A stretch of DNA of 42,226 bases from an uncultured Candidatus Hydrogenedens sp. (lineage in GTDB: Bacteria; Desulfobacterota_D; UBA1144). The stretch is from the NCBI GenBank assembly GCA_902609885.1, contig CACLTT010000006.1, positions 70,802 through 113,027 of the forward strand, given 5' to 3'. Within the stretch, counting starts at the first letter, position 1; every line of letters starts with the position of its first letter. The position numbers and the translations under genes were made by a program. Below, piece by piece: positions 1-8,838 of the stretch. A model generated the notes under the pieces. The model was not told the origin of the DNA. It did not search any database and saw only the letters and a list, made by a program, of their open reading frames with translations.

Positions 1-290
1 TTGAATTTTGCAGAATCAATTGCGATTAATGCCGGATCTTTACCTAACAAATCCTCCTCAAAAGATTTGTAAATCAATAAACCTCCAAGTTGCGCAAGAG
101 ATTCTACGATAATGACACCAGGGACAATAGGCCTATCGGGAAAGTGGCCTTTAAAAAAGAAAAAATTTTCATTGAAAGTAATCTCACCCTTAATATCATT
201 ACCGATATTTATATCTGTTACCTTATCAACAAAAAGAAATGGATCTCTATGTGGGAGATATTTCTTTATTTCATCAATATTTAATTCCAT
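1..290 (-). CDS. fabZ: 3-hydroxyacyl-ACP dehydratase FabZ (partial, C-terminus outside window)
   Basis: FabZ dehydrates (3R)-hydroxyacyl-ACP to trans-2-enoyl-ACP in type II fatty acid elongation and supplies the acyl chains used for lipid A and phospholipids. The first 96 residues are present. They show the N-terminal PHRDPFLFVD motif (residues 13-22), then the hot-dog core GHFPDRPIVPG (48-58) with catalytic His49, and ESLAQ with catalytic Glu63. These are the numbers used for Pseudomonas FabZ, so the ATG at 288-290 is well placed. The 3' end runs off the left edge. It lies 2 nt downstream of ompH in the envelope operon. LpxD, which usually sits between ompH and fabZ, is not there. FabA is less likely, because the PHRDPFLFVD start and HFP..P..PG spacing are typical of FabZ. 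Confidence 0.93.
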   Translation of the reverse strand, partial: MELNIDEIKKYLPHRDPFLFVDKVTDINIGNDIKGEITFNENFFFFKGHFPDRPIVPGVIIVESLAQLGGLLIYKSFEEDLLGKDPALIAIDSAKF

Positions 291-292
291 GA

Positions 293-826
293 TCAGTTGT
301 TCATTTGTTCTAATACTTTATCAGTTATATCTAATGATGGGTTTAAATACATAAGGCCTGGCGCTTGGGCGGAGATCACAAAATCATAACCTAATTGCTC
401 AGAAACAACCTTCACTGATTTCATAGCAGCTCTCATTATATCTCTTTGAAATTTAGAATCTTGAATCTTTATATCAGCTTCAAAATCTTCTCTTTTCCTT
501 CTTAGTTCAGTTATTTTATAGGCTAAATCCTCTCCTTTTTCATCTCTGGCTTTTTCATCTAGTACAAGCTTTTGCTCGTCATATTTATCTCTCATACTTC
601 TGACTTGATCCTCTAACTTAGACAATATTTTTTGTTTATTCTCCACATTAGACCTTGCAGATTTTAAATACTTTTTACCAATGTTAGATTCTATTACTAA
701 CTTCTGAAAGTTTACTACCGCGACTTTAGGTGAATTGACAGGAGTCTCTTGAGAATTTATATCTGACGTAATTAATAGTGCAAAAAAAATAAAAAAAATG
801 ATAAAAAATTTATTAAATAATTTCAT
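293..826 (-). CDS. ompH: OmpH/Skp-family periplasmic chaperone
   Basis: This is a 177-residue exported protein of the Skp/OmpH family, a periplasmic holdase for unfolded outer-membrane proteins on their way to BamA. The start has a Sec signal: charged MKLFNK, then a Phe/Ile-rich core, with likely cleavage near residue 25 (after DINS). Residues 35-50 (VAVVNFQKLVIES) resemble the family's first beta-strand and start of helix. They are followed by a long charged coiled coil (about 55-125, rich in K/E/R/D) and a short return strand (about 145-165, YDFVISAQAPG). The length is normal for Skp. The gene lies between bamA and fabZ, its usual neighbourhood, and has a strong Shine-Dalgarno. Sequence identity in the family is low, so the call rests on architecture and context together. 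Confidence 0.9.
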   Translation of the reverse strand: MKLFNKFFIIFFIFFALLITSDINSQETPVNSPKVAVVNFQKLVIESNIGKKYLKSARSNVENKQKILSKLEDQVRSMRDKYDEQKLVLDEKARDEKGEDLAYKITELRRKREDFEADIKIQDSKFQRDIMRAAMKSVKVVSEQLGYDFVISAQAPGLMYLNPSLDITDKVLEQMNN

Positions 827-831
827 AATAT

Positions 832-837
832 CCTCCT
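832..837 (-). promoter_or_regulatory. Ribosome binding site of ompH
   Basis: On the minus strand this is AGGAGG, 5 nt before the ATG of ompH. It is one of the few full-consensus Shine-Dalgarno sequences in a window where many starts have none. That suggests ompH is translated well relative to its operon neighbours, as expected for an abundant chaperone (inference). Confidence 0.7.
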
Positions 838-853
838 AGGTAAAAACATTATA

Positions 854-3148
854 CTAGAATACTGAACCAAATGAAAACTGAACCTCAAACTTACTTTCAT
901 CAGATTCTCTGTTTCCAAGTGGAAAACCAAAATCTAGTTTTAAAGGGCCTACCGGTGAAAGCCATCTAAAACCAAACCCAATGTCTTTTTTCATATCCCA
1001 TGGATTTAAATCAATAGTTTCTGTTTCTTCATAGGTTTCTCCGACATCAATGAATAGTATTCCTTTTAATCCCGTTTCTAAAGCTAGTGGATATAGATAT
1101 TCAAATGCAGAATAAATATATTTATTGCCTCCAATCCTAACAAACTTACCATTTGACAATATCCTTCTTGGAGATACTCTTGCAAATTTGAAACCTCTTA
1201 AATTTTCTGGGCCTCCTAAATAATATCTCTCAGAAACAATTAATCTATCTCCAACATTTCTAAAATCTATAAATGCTCCATCAGCTGTAAAGGCTAAAGT
1301 GTGATTAGGAATAACACTATAATATTTTCCAAAGCTTGCAGTATATTCTGTAAAATGAAGATTTGCTCCTAAATAGCTATTCGACTCTTGGATATAAAAA
1401 CTTGAATTTATTCCTTTTGAAGGGTCCATAAAATTATCTCTTGTATCATAGGTCAAACCTAAGGTAACAGAACTAATTTTATCCTTACTCTCTTGTAAAA
1501 CTTCAGTTGCAACAGAGTTCAAATCATCTACCTTAATATTTTCAAATCTATATTTCAACCTTGCAAAGGTCCATGTATTTAATTCTTTACCAAATTGAAG
1601 AACTCCACCCCATCTGGCTCTATCATAATCAATATATTGATATTCTCGTTTAAATAATTGAAGGCCAAATTGGTAAGAGGTATCTAAAAAATATGGATCA
1701 AAATAATCTATTAAGAAGTTTTGGCTTATTGTTCCGACTGTTACAGATGCCCCAAGGGATTTTCCATATCCAAATAAATTATTTTCTTGAATTTGAACAC
1801 CAAGAAGCAAAGCCTCCACAGAACTATAACCACCCTGAATACTAAAATAACCAGTAGGTTTTTCTTCAACTTCTACCTCTAGATCTAAATAATTAGGTTT
1901 GTCTTTAGATGGAACTTCTTTAATATTTACAAATTCAAAATAATTTCTTCTATTAATAAAACCTTTGGACGCCTTAATTTTAGTTCCAGAGTAATCTTCT
2001 TGTTCTTTGATTTTAATCTCTCTTCTAATAACTTTATCCCGAGTTCTTGTATTTCCTGAAATAGTTATTTTATTAACTTTATATTTTTCTCCTTTCTCTA
2101 TATTGTATTTAATTGAAATCTTAAGTTGTTGATCATCCTGATTAAAAATTGGATTTATATTTGCAAAAGCATATGCTTCATCACCATATGCAATTGTCAA
2201 ACTTTCAATATCTGCATTCATTCTTTCAAGGCTAAAATATTCAATATCATCCAGCGATGTATATTCAGATAAATCTTTATTATCTAATAAATCTCCGCTA
2301 AAAGTTATACTGCCCACTTTATACCTATCCCCTTCCTCTACATCAAATACAACTAGATAACCATCTTTATCTTTTACATATTCTATTCTGGGCTTGGAGA
2401 CTTTTGCATTTATATATCCGTTATTGAGAAAAAAACCTCTTACTTTGGATCTATCAGCATCAATAATATCCTCAGACAATCTTCCACGGCCCGTTATAGG
2501 CGAAAAAACCCACTTTGTTTTAGTCTCTAAGTTTTTTAAAATTTGAACTATATTTTCATCACTAGTTCCTTTAATTACTATACCTTTTACATATCCTCTT
2601 TTTCCCTCTTTAATTGTTACTGAATATTGAATTGAACCTTGTCCAATTGGTGTAATTTTTTCACTTATTTGAACGTCATTAAAACCTTTGATGAGGTAAA
2701 ATTGTTCTATTATAGCTTTAGTAGTTTCAAGAATATCTCTGCTTGTCAATTTACCCTTTTCTATCGGTATTACTTCCAAGATTTCAGATTCTGTCACCTT
2801 ATCATTCCCTGATATTCTTAAATCAGCTAATATTGGATTTTCTTCAAATCTATAGATTAATAAAACTTTATCTTTGATTAATTTTGTAACTATATCAATT
2901 TTATAGAAATAATTTGTTTTATATAGTTTCTTGATATCCTCTTTTATTATATTTGATTTATAAGTGTCACCAATTTTTGTTGAAATTAAATTTTTTATTC
3001 TATCATCTTTGATTATCTTATTTCCAAAAAATTCTATCTTATATATTTCTATTTCTTCGTAGTTTTGTTCTGAGATTGTCTTGGAATATAAAGGTGAAGT
3101 ACTTATTAATAATATTAAACCAATTATGAAAAATATTTTGGATTTCAT
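854..3148 (-). CDS. bamA: Outer membrane protein assembly factor BamA
   Basis: BamA is the central beta-barrel of the BAM complex and inserts outer-membrane proteins. The 764-residue product starts with a signal peptide (about 1-22). Five POTRA-like repeats follow, at roughly 30-105, 106-180, 185-270, 272-350 and 352-430, each with the GN/SGD-type turn. The C-terminal half is the Omp85 barrel. The loop-6 motif appears as LRGF within GGPENLRGFKFA, equivalent to the VRGF motif of E. coli, and the protein ends with an aromatic residue (FSFGSVF), as outer-membrane barrels do. The third POTRA contains a long SP-x-TGRGRLSED segment like those I recall from deltaproteobacterial BamA. The gene overlaps lolD by 4 nt and is followed by ompH. 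Start and stop fit the family length (about 750-810). Confidence 0.96.
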   Translation of the reverse strand: MKSKIFFIIGLILLISTSPLYSKTISEQNYEEIEIYKIEFFGNKIIKDDRIKNLISTKIGDTYKSNIIKEDIKKLYKTNYFYKIDIVTKLIKDKVLLIYRFEENPILADLRISGNDKVTESEILEVIPIEKGKLTSRDILETTKAIIEQFYLIKGFNDVQISEKITPIGQGSIQYSVTIKEGKRGYVKGIVIKGTSDENIVQILKNLETKTKWVFSPITGRGRLSEDIIDADRSKVRGFFLNNGYINAKVSKPRIEYVKDKDGYLVVFDVEEGDRYKVGSITFSGDLLDNKDLSEYTSLDDIEYFSLERMNADIESLTIAYGDEAYAFANINPIFNQDDQQLKISIKYNIEKGEKYKVNKITISGNTRTRDKVIRREIKIKEQEDYSGTKIKASKGFINRRNYFEFVNIKEVPSKDKPNYLDLEVEVEEKPTGYFSIQGGYSSVEALLLGVQIQENNLFGYGKSLGASVTVGTISQNFLIDYFDPYFLDTSYQFGLQLFKREYQYIDYDRARWGGVLQFGKELNTWTFARLKYRFENIKVDDLNSVATEVLQESKDKISSVTLGLTYDTRDNFMDPSKGINSSFYIQESNSYLGANLHFTEYTASFGKYYSVIPNHTLAFTADGAFIDFRNVGDRLIVSERYYLGGPENLRGFKFARVSPRRILSNGKFVRIGGNKYIYSAFEYLYPLALETGLKGILFIDVGETYEETETIDLNPWDMKKDIGFGFRWLSPVGPLKLDFGFPLGNRESDESKFEVQFSFGSVF

Positions 3149-3777
3149 TTTTCTAGCTCATAAATCCTCTTTGATGACTTAGAAACTATATCATCATGGG
3201 TTGCGACTATTATAGTAGTTTTGAGTTCATCATTCAAATATCTTAAAAAATTTACTAGCTTTTTTGTATTATCTAAATCAAGATTTGCCGTGGGTTCATC
3301 TGCTATTAATATTTTGGGCTTCAAAACCATAGCTCTAGCTAGTAGTACCCTTTGTCTTTCGCCTGACGATAAATCACCTGAACTTTTATCTAATAAATTT
3401 TTTATATTTAACTTTTCAACAATATGTTCAAAATTCGAATTACATATATCTTCATTATGAATTATTAAGGGTAGTAAAATATTATCACTGATATTTAACA
3501 TGGAAAATAGAGAACTGGTACTAGACATGATTCCAATTACTTTTCTAAATAATTGTATTGATCTTTTATCATCATAAGTATTAATTGATTTATCGAATAT
3601 TTTTATTATACCAGAACTGCAAGTATTTAATTTTGCTATTAAATCAATTAAAGTTGATTTGCCGGAACCGGATGGACCGACAATTGAAATAAAATCCCCT
3701 TTATTAATTATTAAATCATTATATGAAATTAAATCATAATTATTGTATTTTTTTGTTACGTTTTTTAAAGATATCAT
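3145..3777 (-). CDS. lolD: Lipoprotein-releasing ABC transporter ATP-binding protein LolD
   Basis: This 210-residue ABC ATPase has Walker A GPSGSGKST (about 34-42), signature LSSGERQRV (about 136-144), Walker B ILIADEPT and the H-loop VATHD. The length, the short N-terminal region and the overlap of 4 nt with a LolC/E-type permease on one side and with bamA on the other point to LolD. LolD energises extraction of outer-membrane lipoproteins from the inner membrane for transfer to LolA. MacB- and FtsE-type ATPases share these motifs, so the assignment depends on the adjacent permease. The translation of lolD, its permease and bamA is probably coupled through the stop/start overlaps. Confidence 0.88.
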   Translation of the reverse strand: MISLKNVTKKYNNYDLISYNDLIINKGDFISIVGPSGSGKSTLIDLIAKLNTCSSGIIKIFDKSINTYDDKRSIQLFRKVIGIMSSTSSLFSMLNISDNILLPLIIHNEDICNSNFEHIVEKLNIKNLLDKSSGDLSSGERQRVLLARAMVLKPKILIADEPTANLDLDNTKKLVNFLRYLNDELKTTIIVATHDDIVSKSSKRIYELEK

Positions 3778-4916
3778 TTAATGTCTCTCATAATTAATTC
3801 ATCAATATTTTTATTTAAATAAAAGCTTGTAGGTAAAAAACTTGCTATCGATATCATAAAAAAAGTAAATAACGAAATAATAATAAAGTAACTGTATGAA
3901 AAAATTATTGGAAATCCTTCAATTCCATAAAATGTTAAATTGATATCTAATATCTCAATTATCTCTTGTCTTGCTAATAAATTTGTTAATATCGTCGCCA
4001 AGATAGATCCAAAAAAATATCCTATAAATGATAATGCAAAGCTAACTAAGACAAATACTGCTAATATATAATTTTTTTTAGCCCCAAGAATTAAAAGAGT
4101 AGCAATTTCTGACTTTCTTTGAAAAATCATACTTGTAGTATTAGAATAAATTGTAGTTGATGCAATCAATATTAAGAATGATAAGAATATACCTAAAGAT
4201 AATCTTTCCAATTTCATAATATTGAATAAGTTAATATTTATTGTTTGCCAATCGACTATCTGCCCTTTCAGATGATTATTCTGATCAAGTATAGAGTTTA
4301 TTGTCTCCTTAGATTTAAAAGGGTCATATAGTTTTATTTCAATAAATTCTTTTGAAAAAATTATATTTTTTGCTTGACTATAACTAAAATATATAGTGGG
4401 TATTGACTCAGAATTATCAATTTCATCGCGTATCTTTATCTTTATTTTTTTAATTTTTTTCAATGTATTTGGAGATGGAATATATATTTCAAAATAATCA
4501 TTTTTCACTAAATTATTTAATAATAAAAAATCCTTTGACACATTCCCATAATAAATATTCTTATCATCAATATCAGAATCAGTATTTATATTAGCTTGGG
4601 CTTTTAATTTTATAAGTTCAAACTTATCACCATCAATATATGCTCCATAGCCTTGTAAAGAATTTGAATAAGAAATAATATTTTCAACATTATCTAAGTT
4701 ATTTTTTGGCTTATTACTTAATATAATATGTGGAAAATTTTCAAGTATCTTATTTTGAACTTTAAGTTCAAATCCTTTCATTACAAACATAACAATTAGA
4801 AGCGAAAAGACTGAAACAAAAATTGAAATTATAGAAATTAAGGCGGGGAGTCTTAAAGTTTTATCTGTAAAGATTGAGAGTAGATATTTTTTTGTTAAAA
4901 AATAAATAAATTTCAT
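3774..4916 (-). CDS. lolC: Lipoprotein-releasing ABC transporter permease (LolC/LolE family)
   Basis: The 380-residue protein has the MacB/FtsX-type permease layout: one N-terminal membrane helix (about 20-45), a large periplasmic domain (about 46-235) and three C-terminal helices (about 238-262, 283-310, 335-362). The start (KFIYFLTKKYLLS) and the first helix (ISIISIFVSVFSLLIVMFVMKGF) resemble LolC/LolE. Only one permease gene is present, so the transporter may be a homodimer, as in bacteria with a single LolF-type subunit, or the second subunit may lie elsewhere. It overlaps lolD and lysS by 4 nt each. The gene is more AT-rich and more divergent than its neighbours. LolC, LolE and LolF cannot be separated from sequence alone. 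Confidence 0.82.
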   Translation of the reverse strand: MKFIYFLTKKYLLSIFTDKTLRLPALISIISIFVSVFSLLIVMFVMKGFELKVQNKILENFPHIILSNKPKNNLDNVENIISYSNSLQGYGAYIDGDKFELIKLKAQANINTDSDIDDKNIYYGNVSKDFLLLNNLVKNDYFEIYIPSPNTLKKIKKIKIKIRDEIDNSESIPTIYFSYSQAKNIIFSKEFIEIKLYDPFKSKETINSILDQNNHLKGQIVDWQTININLFNIMKLERLSLGIFLSFLILIASTTIYSNTTSMIFQRKSEIATLLILGAKKNYILAVFVLVSFALSFIGYFFGSILATILTNLLARQEIIEILDINLTFYGIEGFPIIFSYSYFIIISLFTFFMISIASFLPTSFYLNKNIDELIMRDIK

Positions 4917-6382
4917 TCGTCTCTCAAATGTGGAAACAATATAACATCTCTAATAGATGGAGAATCAGTTAGTAGCATCACAAGTCTATCAATACCTAGA
5001 CCAGCACCTGCTGTGGGGGGTAAGCCATATGATAAAGCTTCAACATAATCAAGATCCATATCGTTTGCTTCATCATCACCCTGTTCTTTTAATTTCAGTT
5101 GTTCTCCAAATCTCTGTTTTTGATCATCGGAATCATTTAATTCTGAAAAAGCATTTGCAATTTCTTTACCGTTTATGTAAAGCTCAAACCGATCAGCAAT
5201 CAATTTATTTTTATCGTTTCTTCTAGCAAGCGGTGAAATATCAATAGGGAATTCATAAACAAAAATAGGGTTATATTTTTCTTTAAAAAAGTTAGTTTCA
5301 AAAACTTCCGATATAACTCTTCCTTCCTGTTCAAAGTGTTCTATATTATTTTTCAAAGCATAATTGAATAACTCTTTCTTATTGTTCAAAACATCAAAAC
5401 CTAAAAAGTTTTTTGTCCATTCAATCATGCTGACTCTCTCCCATGGAAGTTGAAAGTTGATAGAATGATTTTGATAGGAAATAGTTTTACCTAAATTAAG
5501 ATCTTCTAAACAATTTAATATCAGCTTCTCAATCAAGTTCATCATATCGTTAAAATCAGAATAAGCCTCATAAATTTCAAGCATAGTGAATTCGGGATTA
5601 TGTTGAGTTGAGATACCTTCATTTCTGAAGTTTCGACCTATTTCAAATACCTTATCAAAGCCTCCAACAACCAACCTCTTCAAGTAAAGCTCTGGAGCTA
5701 TTCTCAATTTTAAATTCATATCAAGTGTGTTATGAAAAGTTGTAAATGGTCTTGCTGCGGCACCACCGGCCATTTTATGCAAAATTGGAGTTTCAACTTC
5801 AATGAATTTATTATCTAAGAGAAAACTTCTTATTGATGAAAAAATTTTTGAACGAATCTCAAAAATTTTTCTAACTTCAGGGTTGGAAATAAGATCTAGA
5901 TATCTCTGCCTATATCTTGTTTCTTTATTAGTTAGTCCATGCCATTTTTCAGGTAGAGGCCTCAAGGATTTTGTTAAAAGTTCAATTTTAGTAACATCCA
6001 ATGTTAATTGCTTGGTTTTCGTAAAAAAACATGTCCCTTCAACAAAAACAAAATCCCCAATATCAATAAATTTTTTAAAGAAATCTAACGAATCTGCTCC
6101 TAAGGTTTCCTTTGAGATAAAAACTTGAAAGTTATTACTATCCTGTTTTATCTGTATAAAAGCTGATTTACCAAAACTTCTTATAGCAATAATCCTTCCC
6201 ACAAGTGAATAAATTTTTTGGTCTTTCTGAAAACTTTCTGGGTTTTGGTCAGCATATATATCTTTCAAATCCTGGATAAGAATAGATGGTTTTAAATCAT
6301 TTTTAAAAGGGTTTATCCCTTCCTCACGAAGTTTTTGAATTTTTTCTCTTCTAACTTTTATATATTCATTATCATTGTCCAT
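4913..6382 (-). CDS. lysS: Lysyl-tRNA synthetase, class II
   Basis: LysS charges tRNA-Lys. The 489-residue protein has an N-terminal OB-fold anticodon-binding domain (about 55-150; GRIIAIRSFGKSAFIQI) and a class II catalytic core. Motif 2 is visible as FRNEGISTQHNPEFTMLE and motif 3 as GAGLGIDRLVMLL near the C-terminus. The substrate-pocket sequences GGAAARPF and FELYINGKEIANAFSELND are typical of LysRS rather than AspRS or AsnRS. The length matches bacterial LysS (about 490-510). A class II enzyme is of some taxonomic use, because many alphaproteobacteria have the class I enzyme instead. The gene heads the lolC/E-lolD-bamA-ompH-fabZ series and overlaps the permease gene by 4 nt. It lies 3 nt after the MFS gene. 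Confidence 0.97.
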   Translation of the reverse strand: MDNDNEYIKVRREKIQKLREEGINPFKNDLKPSILIQDLKDIYADQNPESFQKDQKIYSLVGRIIAIRSFGKSAFIQIKQDSNNFQVFISKETLGADSLDFFKKFIDIGDFVFVEGTCFFTKTKQLTLDVTKIELLTKSLRPLPEKWHGLTNKETRYRQRYLDLISNPEVRKIFEIRSKIFSSIRSFLLDNKFIEVETPILHKMAGGAAARPFTTFHNTLDMNLKLRIAPELYLKRLVVGGFDKVFEIGRNFRNEGISTQHNPEFTMLEIYEAYSDFNDMMNLIEKLILNCLEDLNLGKTISYQNHSINFQLPWERVSMIEWTKNFLGFDVLNNKKELFNYALKNNIEHFEQEGRVISEVFETNFFKEKYNPIFVYEFPIDISPLARRNDKNKLIADRFELYINGKEIANAFSELNDSDDQKQRFGEQLKLKEQGDDEANDMDLDYVEALSYGLPPTAGAGLGIDRLVMLLTDSPSIRDVILFPHLRDE

Positions 6383-6385
6383 AAC

Positions 6386-7540
6386 TTAGCTCACTTTTAA
6401 AACATATTTTAATTTTTTAATAAGAAAATAAAAACATATTGTCACTATTATACTACAGGATAAAAACATAACTCTAAATGAGAAAATTTCAGCTATGAAT
6501 CCATAAATAGAAGAGAAAATCATTCCACCAAAAGTAAAAGATAAACTACATAATGAAAAAGATTTTGTTTTATTAGCATCATCAGAAAATGAAAGAACTA
6601 AAGAATACAAAGAGGGGTAAACAAGAGCATGGCATAAACCAAAAATTGAGCCTGAAATAACAATAAGAATAAAAGTATTTGAGAATGACAGCATACCTAT
6701 TGAAATTCCAAAACCAATTAATCCTGGATAACAAGTTTGAATTCTTCCGATTTTATCTGGAATCCACCCAAAAAAAATTCTCATTACTAGAGCTGTAGAT
6801 GTATATGAAATAAAAAATAAAGTCACTGGTTTTATCATATTTTCGTTAGCATAAATTGCGTTGAAATTTAAACAAGTAACAAAAGCTCCTCCAACTAGAA
6901 ACATAATGCAAAATATTAGAAAAATTTTTTTATTTTTTAACGTTTCAATAAATCCTATTATCGAAGCTCTTTTTCCTTGAACTAAAACTGACTTAGAATC
7001 CTCCAAAAAGGTTATCACTATGAAACAAATTACAGCCGCAAAGGATGTTGATAGAAAAAAAATTCGATAACTATATTCTGATACGATATATGTTGACAAT
7101 GTAGGAGCAATTGCATGATTAGCAATTGCAAATACTCCAAAGAAACCTAATGCTTGGGCTTGATTCTTTAAATCAATTGTTTCCGAAACAAATGTTCCAG
7201 CACTAACAAAGAAAAAAGAAAAAGAACATCCTTGAAGAAATCGCAAAAAAATATACGAATAATATAGACTATCAAAATGAATAAATAAATAATTAGTTAA
7301 AGCAAGACCAAAAGCACCTATAAGAAGCAATATCTTTTTGTTATAGGAATCACCAAGCATACCTGATATTGGAGTAAAAAAAATGGTACTGGCACCAGCC
7401 ACCGACATTATTAATCCTACATCATGCTCTCCTCCCCCTAACTCTATTATCTGTATAGGTAAAATTAGATACGAATGATAAGCATAAAAAAAGAAAAAAG
7501 ATGCTAACGTTATAAGACCAAGATTTTTAGTGATTTTCAA
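6386..7540 (-). CDS. MFS transporter, substrate unknown
   Basis: A 384-residue protein with about 12 predicted membrane helices and the major facilitator layout. The loop after helix 2 has a motif A-like GMLGDSYNKK (about 61-70), and the equivalent loop in the second half has GWIPDKIGR. The N-terminus begins directly with a hydrophobic helix after MKITKN. Nothing in the sequence indicates the substrate. Drug, sugar or metabolite export would all be possible. It lies between pyrC (5 nt) and lysS (3 nt) and is probably co-transcribed with them, but the operon does not suggest a substrate. Confidence 0.85.
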   Translation of the reverse strand: MKITKNLGLITLASFFFFYAYHSYLILPIQIIELGGGEHDVGLIMSVAGASTIFFTPISGMLGDSYNKKILLLIGAFGLALTNYLFIHFDSLYYSYIFLRFLQGCSFSFFFVSAGTFVSETIDLKNQAQALGFFGVFAIANHAIAPTLSTYIVSEYSYRIFFLSTSFAAVICFIVITFLEDSKSVLVQGKRASIIGFIETLKNKKIFLIFCIMFLVGGAFVTCLNFNAIYANENMIKPVTLFFISYTSTALVMRIFFGWIPDKIGRIQTCYPGLIGFGISIGMLSFSNTFILIVISGSIFGLCHALVYPSLYSLVLSFSDDANKTKSFSLCSLSFTFGGMIFSSIYGFIAEIFSFRVMFLSCSIIVTICFYFLIKKLKYVLKVS

Positions 7541-7545
7541 AGCTA

Positions 7546-8838
7546 TCAGCTCCTGTTATCAAAAATAATTTTTCCATTCACTATGGTCATAAAAACTTTA
7601 CCAATCAGCATTTTACCTAGAAAAGGTGAATTAGAGCTTTTAGAATTGATCATTTTTTTTATAAATTTAAATCTCTTTTTTGGATCAAAAATTGTAATAT
7701 CAGCAATCAATCCTTTTTTTAAACTTCCTCTCTTTATTTTTGATAATATTGCTGGTTTACATGAAAGTTTATCTATCAACTCAAACAAACTTAAATAATT
7801 ATTTCTAACCAAGTTCAATGACAATGGTAAAGCTGTCTCAAAACCTATAATACCAAAAGGTGATTTTATGAAACCCTTTGATTTCTCTTTCTCAGAATGT
7901 GGAGCATGGTCTGTAGCAATAATATCAATAGTATTATCCTTTAAAGCATTTCTGATAGCTATCATATCTTCTCTAGATCTTAGTGGAGGATTCATTTTAT
8001 AATTTGAATTTTTATGATCAATATCGGCATCACATAATGAGAAATGATGTGGAGTTGCTTCACAAGTAACATTAATGCCATTTTTTTTAGCACGCCTTAT
8101 AATTTCAACAGAGCCCTTAGTTGAAACATGACAAACATGTAAGTGAGAATTAGTATATTCAGCAATAAAAATATCTCTTAATACACCTAATTCTTCTGAT
8201 GAATTTGGTATTCCAGGTAAGTTATATTTTTTTGAATACTTTCCTTCATTAATTACACCATCTTTTGATAAAGAGCATTCTTCGCAATGAGATATTACAG
8301 GTACACCTATTTTTTTAGAAATTATCATCGCTTCATAAAGTAGCTTTGAATTTACAACTGGAAACCCATCATCTGATATTGCTATACAGCCCGACTTTAT
8401 ATTTTCTTTTATTTTTGCTAACTCATTCCCTTGTTGATTTTTTGTTATTGCTCCAATAGGAAAGATATTAATTTTTGAATCTTTTTCTGAGGTTTTTAAT
8501 ATATATTTTGTTATTTTGGGATTATCATTTGGTGGGAACGTATTTGGCATACAAGCAATGGATGTAAATCCCCCTGATGCAGCTGAATCAGAACCTGTTT
8601 TAATATTTTCCTTGTGTACCAAACCGGGATCTCGTAGGTGAACATGCAAGTCTATAAATCCTGGAGAAATGATCATATTTTTTGCGTTTATTATTTCATA
8701 TTTATCCAGATTTATATTTTTTTTGGGCTGTCCTGAAAAGTAGCTATTAACTTTACCATTTTTGATCTCTATATTAATTTTTTTATTAATATTTTGAGAA
8801 GGATCAACAACTCTTCCATTTAATATAATTAAGTTCAT
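7546..8838 (-). CDS. pyrC: Dihydroorotase
   Basis: Dihydroorotase cyclises carbamoyl-aspartate to dihydroorotate, the third step of pyrimidine synthesis. I place the start at the ATG at 8836-8838, which overlaps the pyrB stop as ATGA and gives 430 residues (about the family length). An in-frame start 13 codons upstream would run further into pyrB and adds no conserved sequence. Metal ligands are visible: His64 and His66 in DLHVHLRDPG, further His in ISHCEEC and LHVCHVS, and Asp in ATDHAPHS near 308. At the bridging position, where many dihydroorotases have a carboxylated Lys, the sequence reads ISDDGFP (Asp156-Asp157), as in the Aquifex/Bacillus-type enzymes. The translation is probably coupled to pyrB, the enzyme of the preceding step. 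Confidence 0.95.
   Translation of the reverse strand: MNLIILNGRVVDPSQNINKKINIEIKNGKVNSYFSGQPKKNINLDKYEIINAKNMIISPGFIDLHVHLRDPGLVHKENIKTGSDSAASGGFTSIACMPNTFPPNDNPKITKYILKTSEKDSKINIFPIGAITKNQQGNELAKIKENIKSGCIAISDDGFPVVNSKLLYEAMIISKKIGVPVISHCEECSLSKDGVINEGKYSKKYNLPGIPNSSEELGVLRDIFIAEYTNSHLHVCHVSTKGSVEIIRRAKKNGINVTCEATPHHFSLCDADIDHKNSNYKMNPPLRSREDMIAIRNALKDNTIDIIATDHAPHSEKEKSKGFIKSPFGIIGFETALPLSLNLVRNNYLSLFELIDKLSCKPAILSKIKRGSLKKGLIADITIFDPKKRFKFIKKMINSKSSNSPFLGKMLIGKVFMTIVNGKIIFDNRS

Noticed and set aside
5802-6128. Long antisense open frames inside lysS and other genes (for example 36746-37219 and 14325-14681)
   Set aside because: They are opposite-strand shadows of conserved genes, with no Shine-Dalgarno or recognisable domain.
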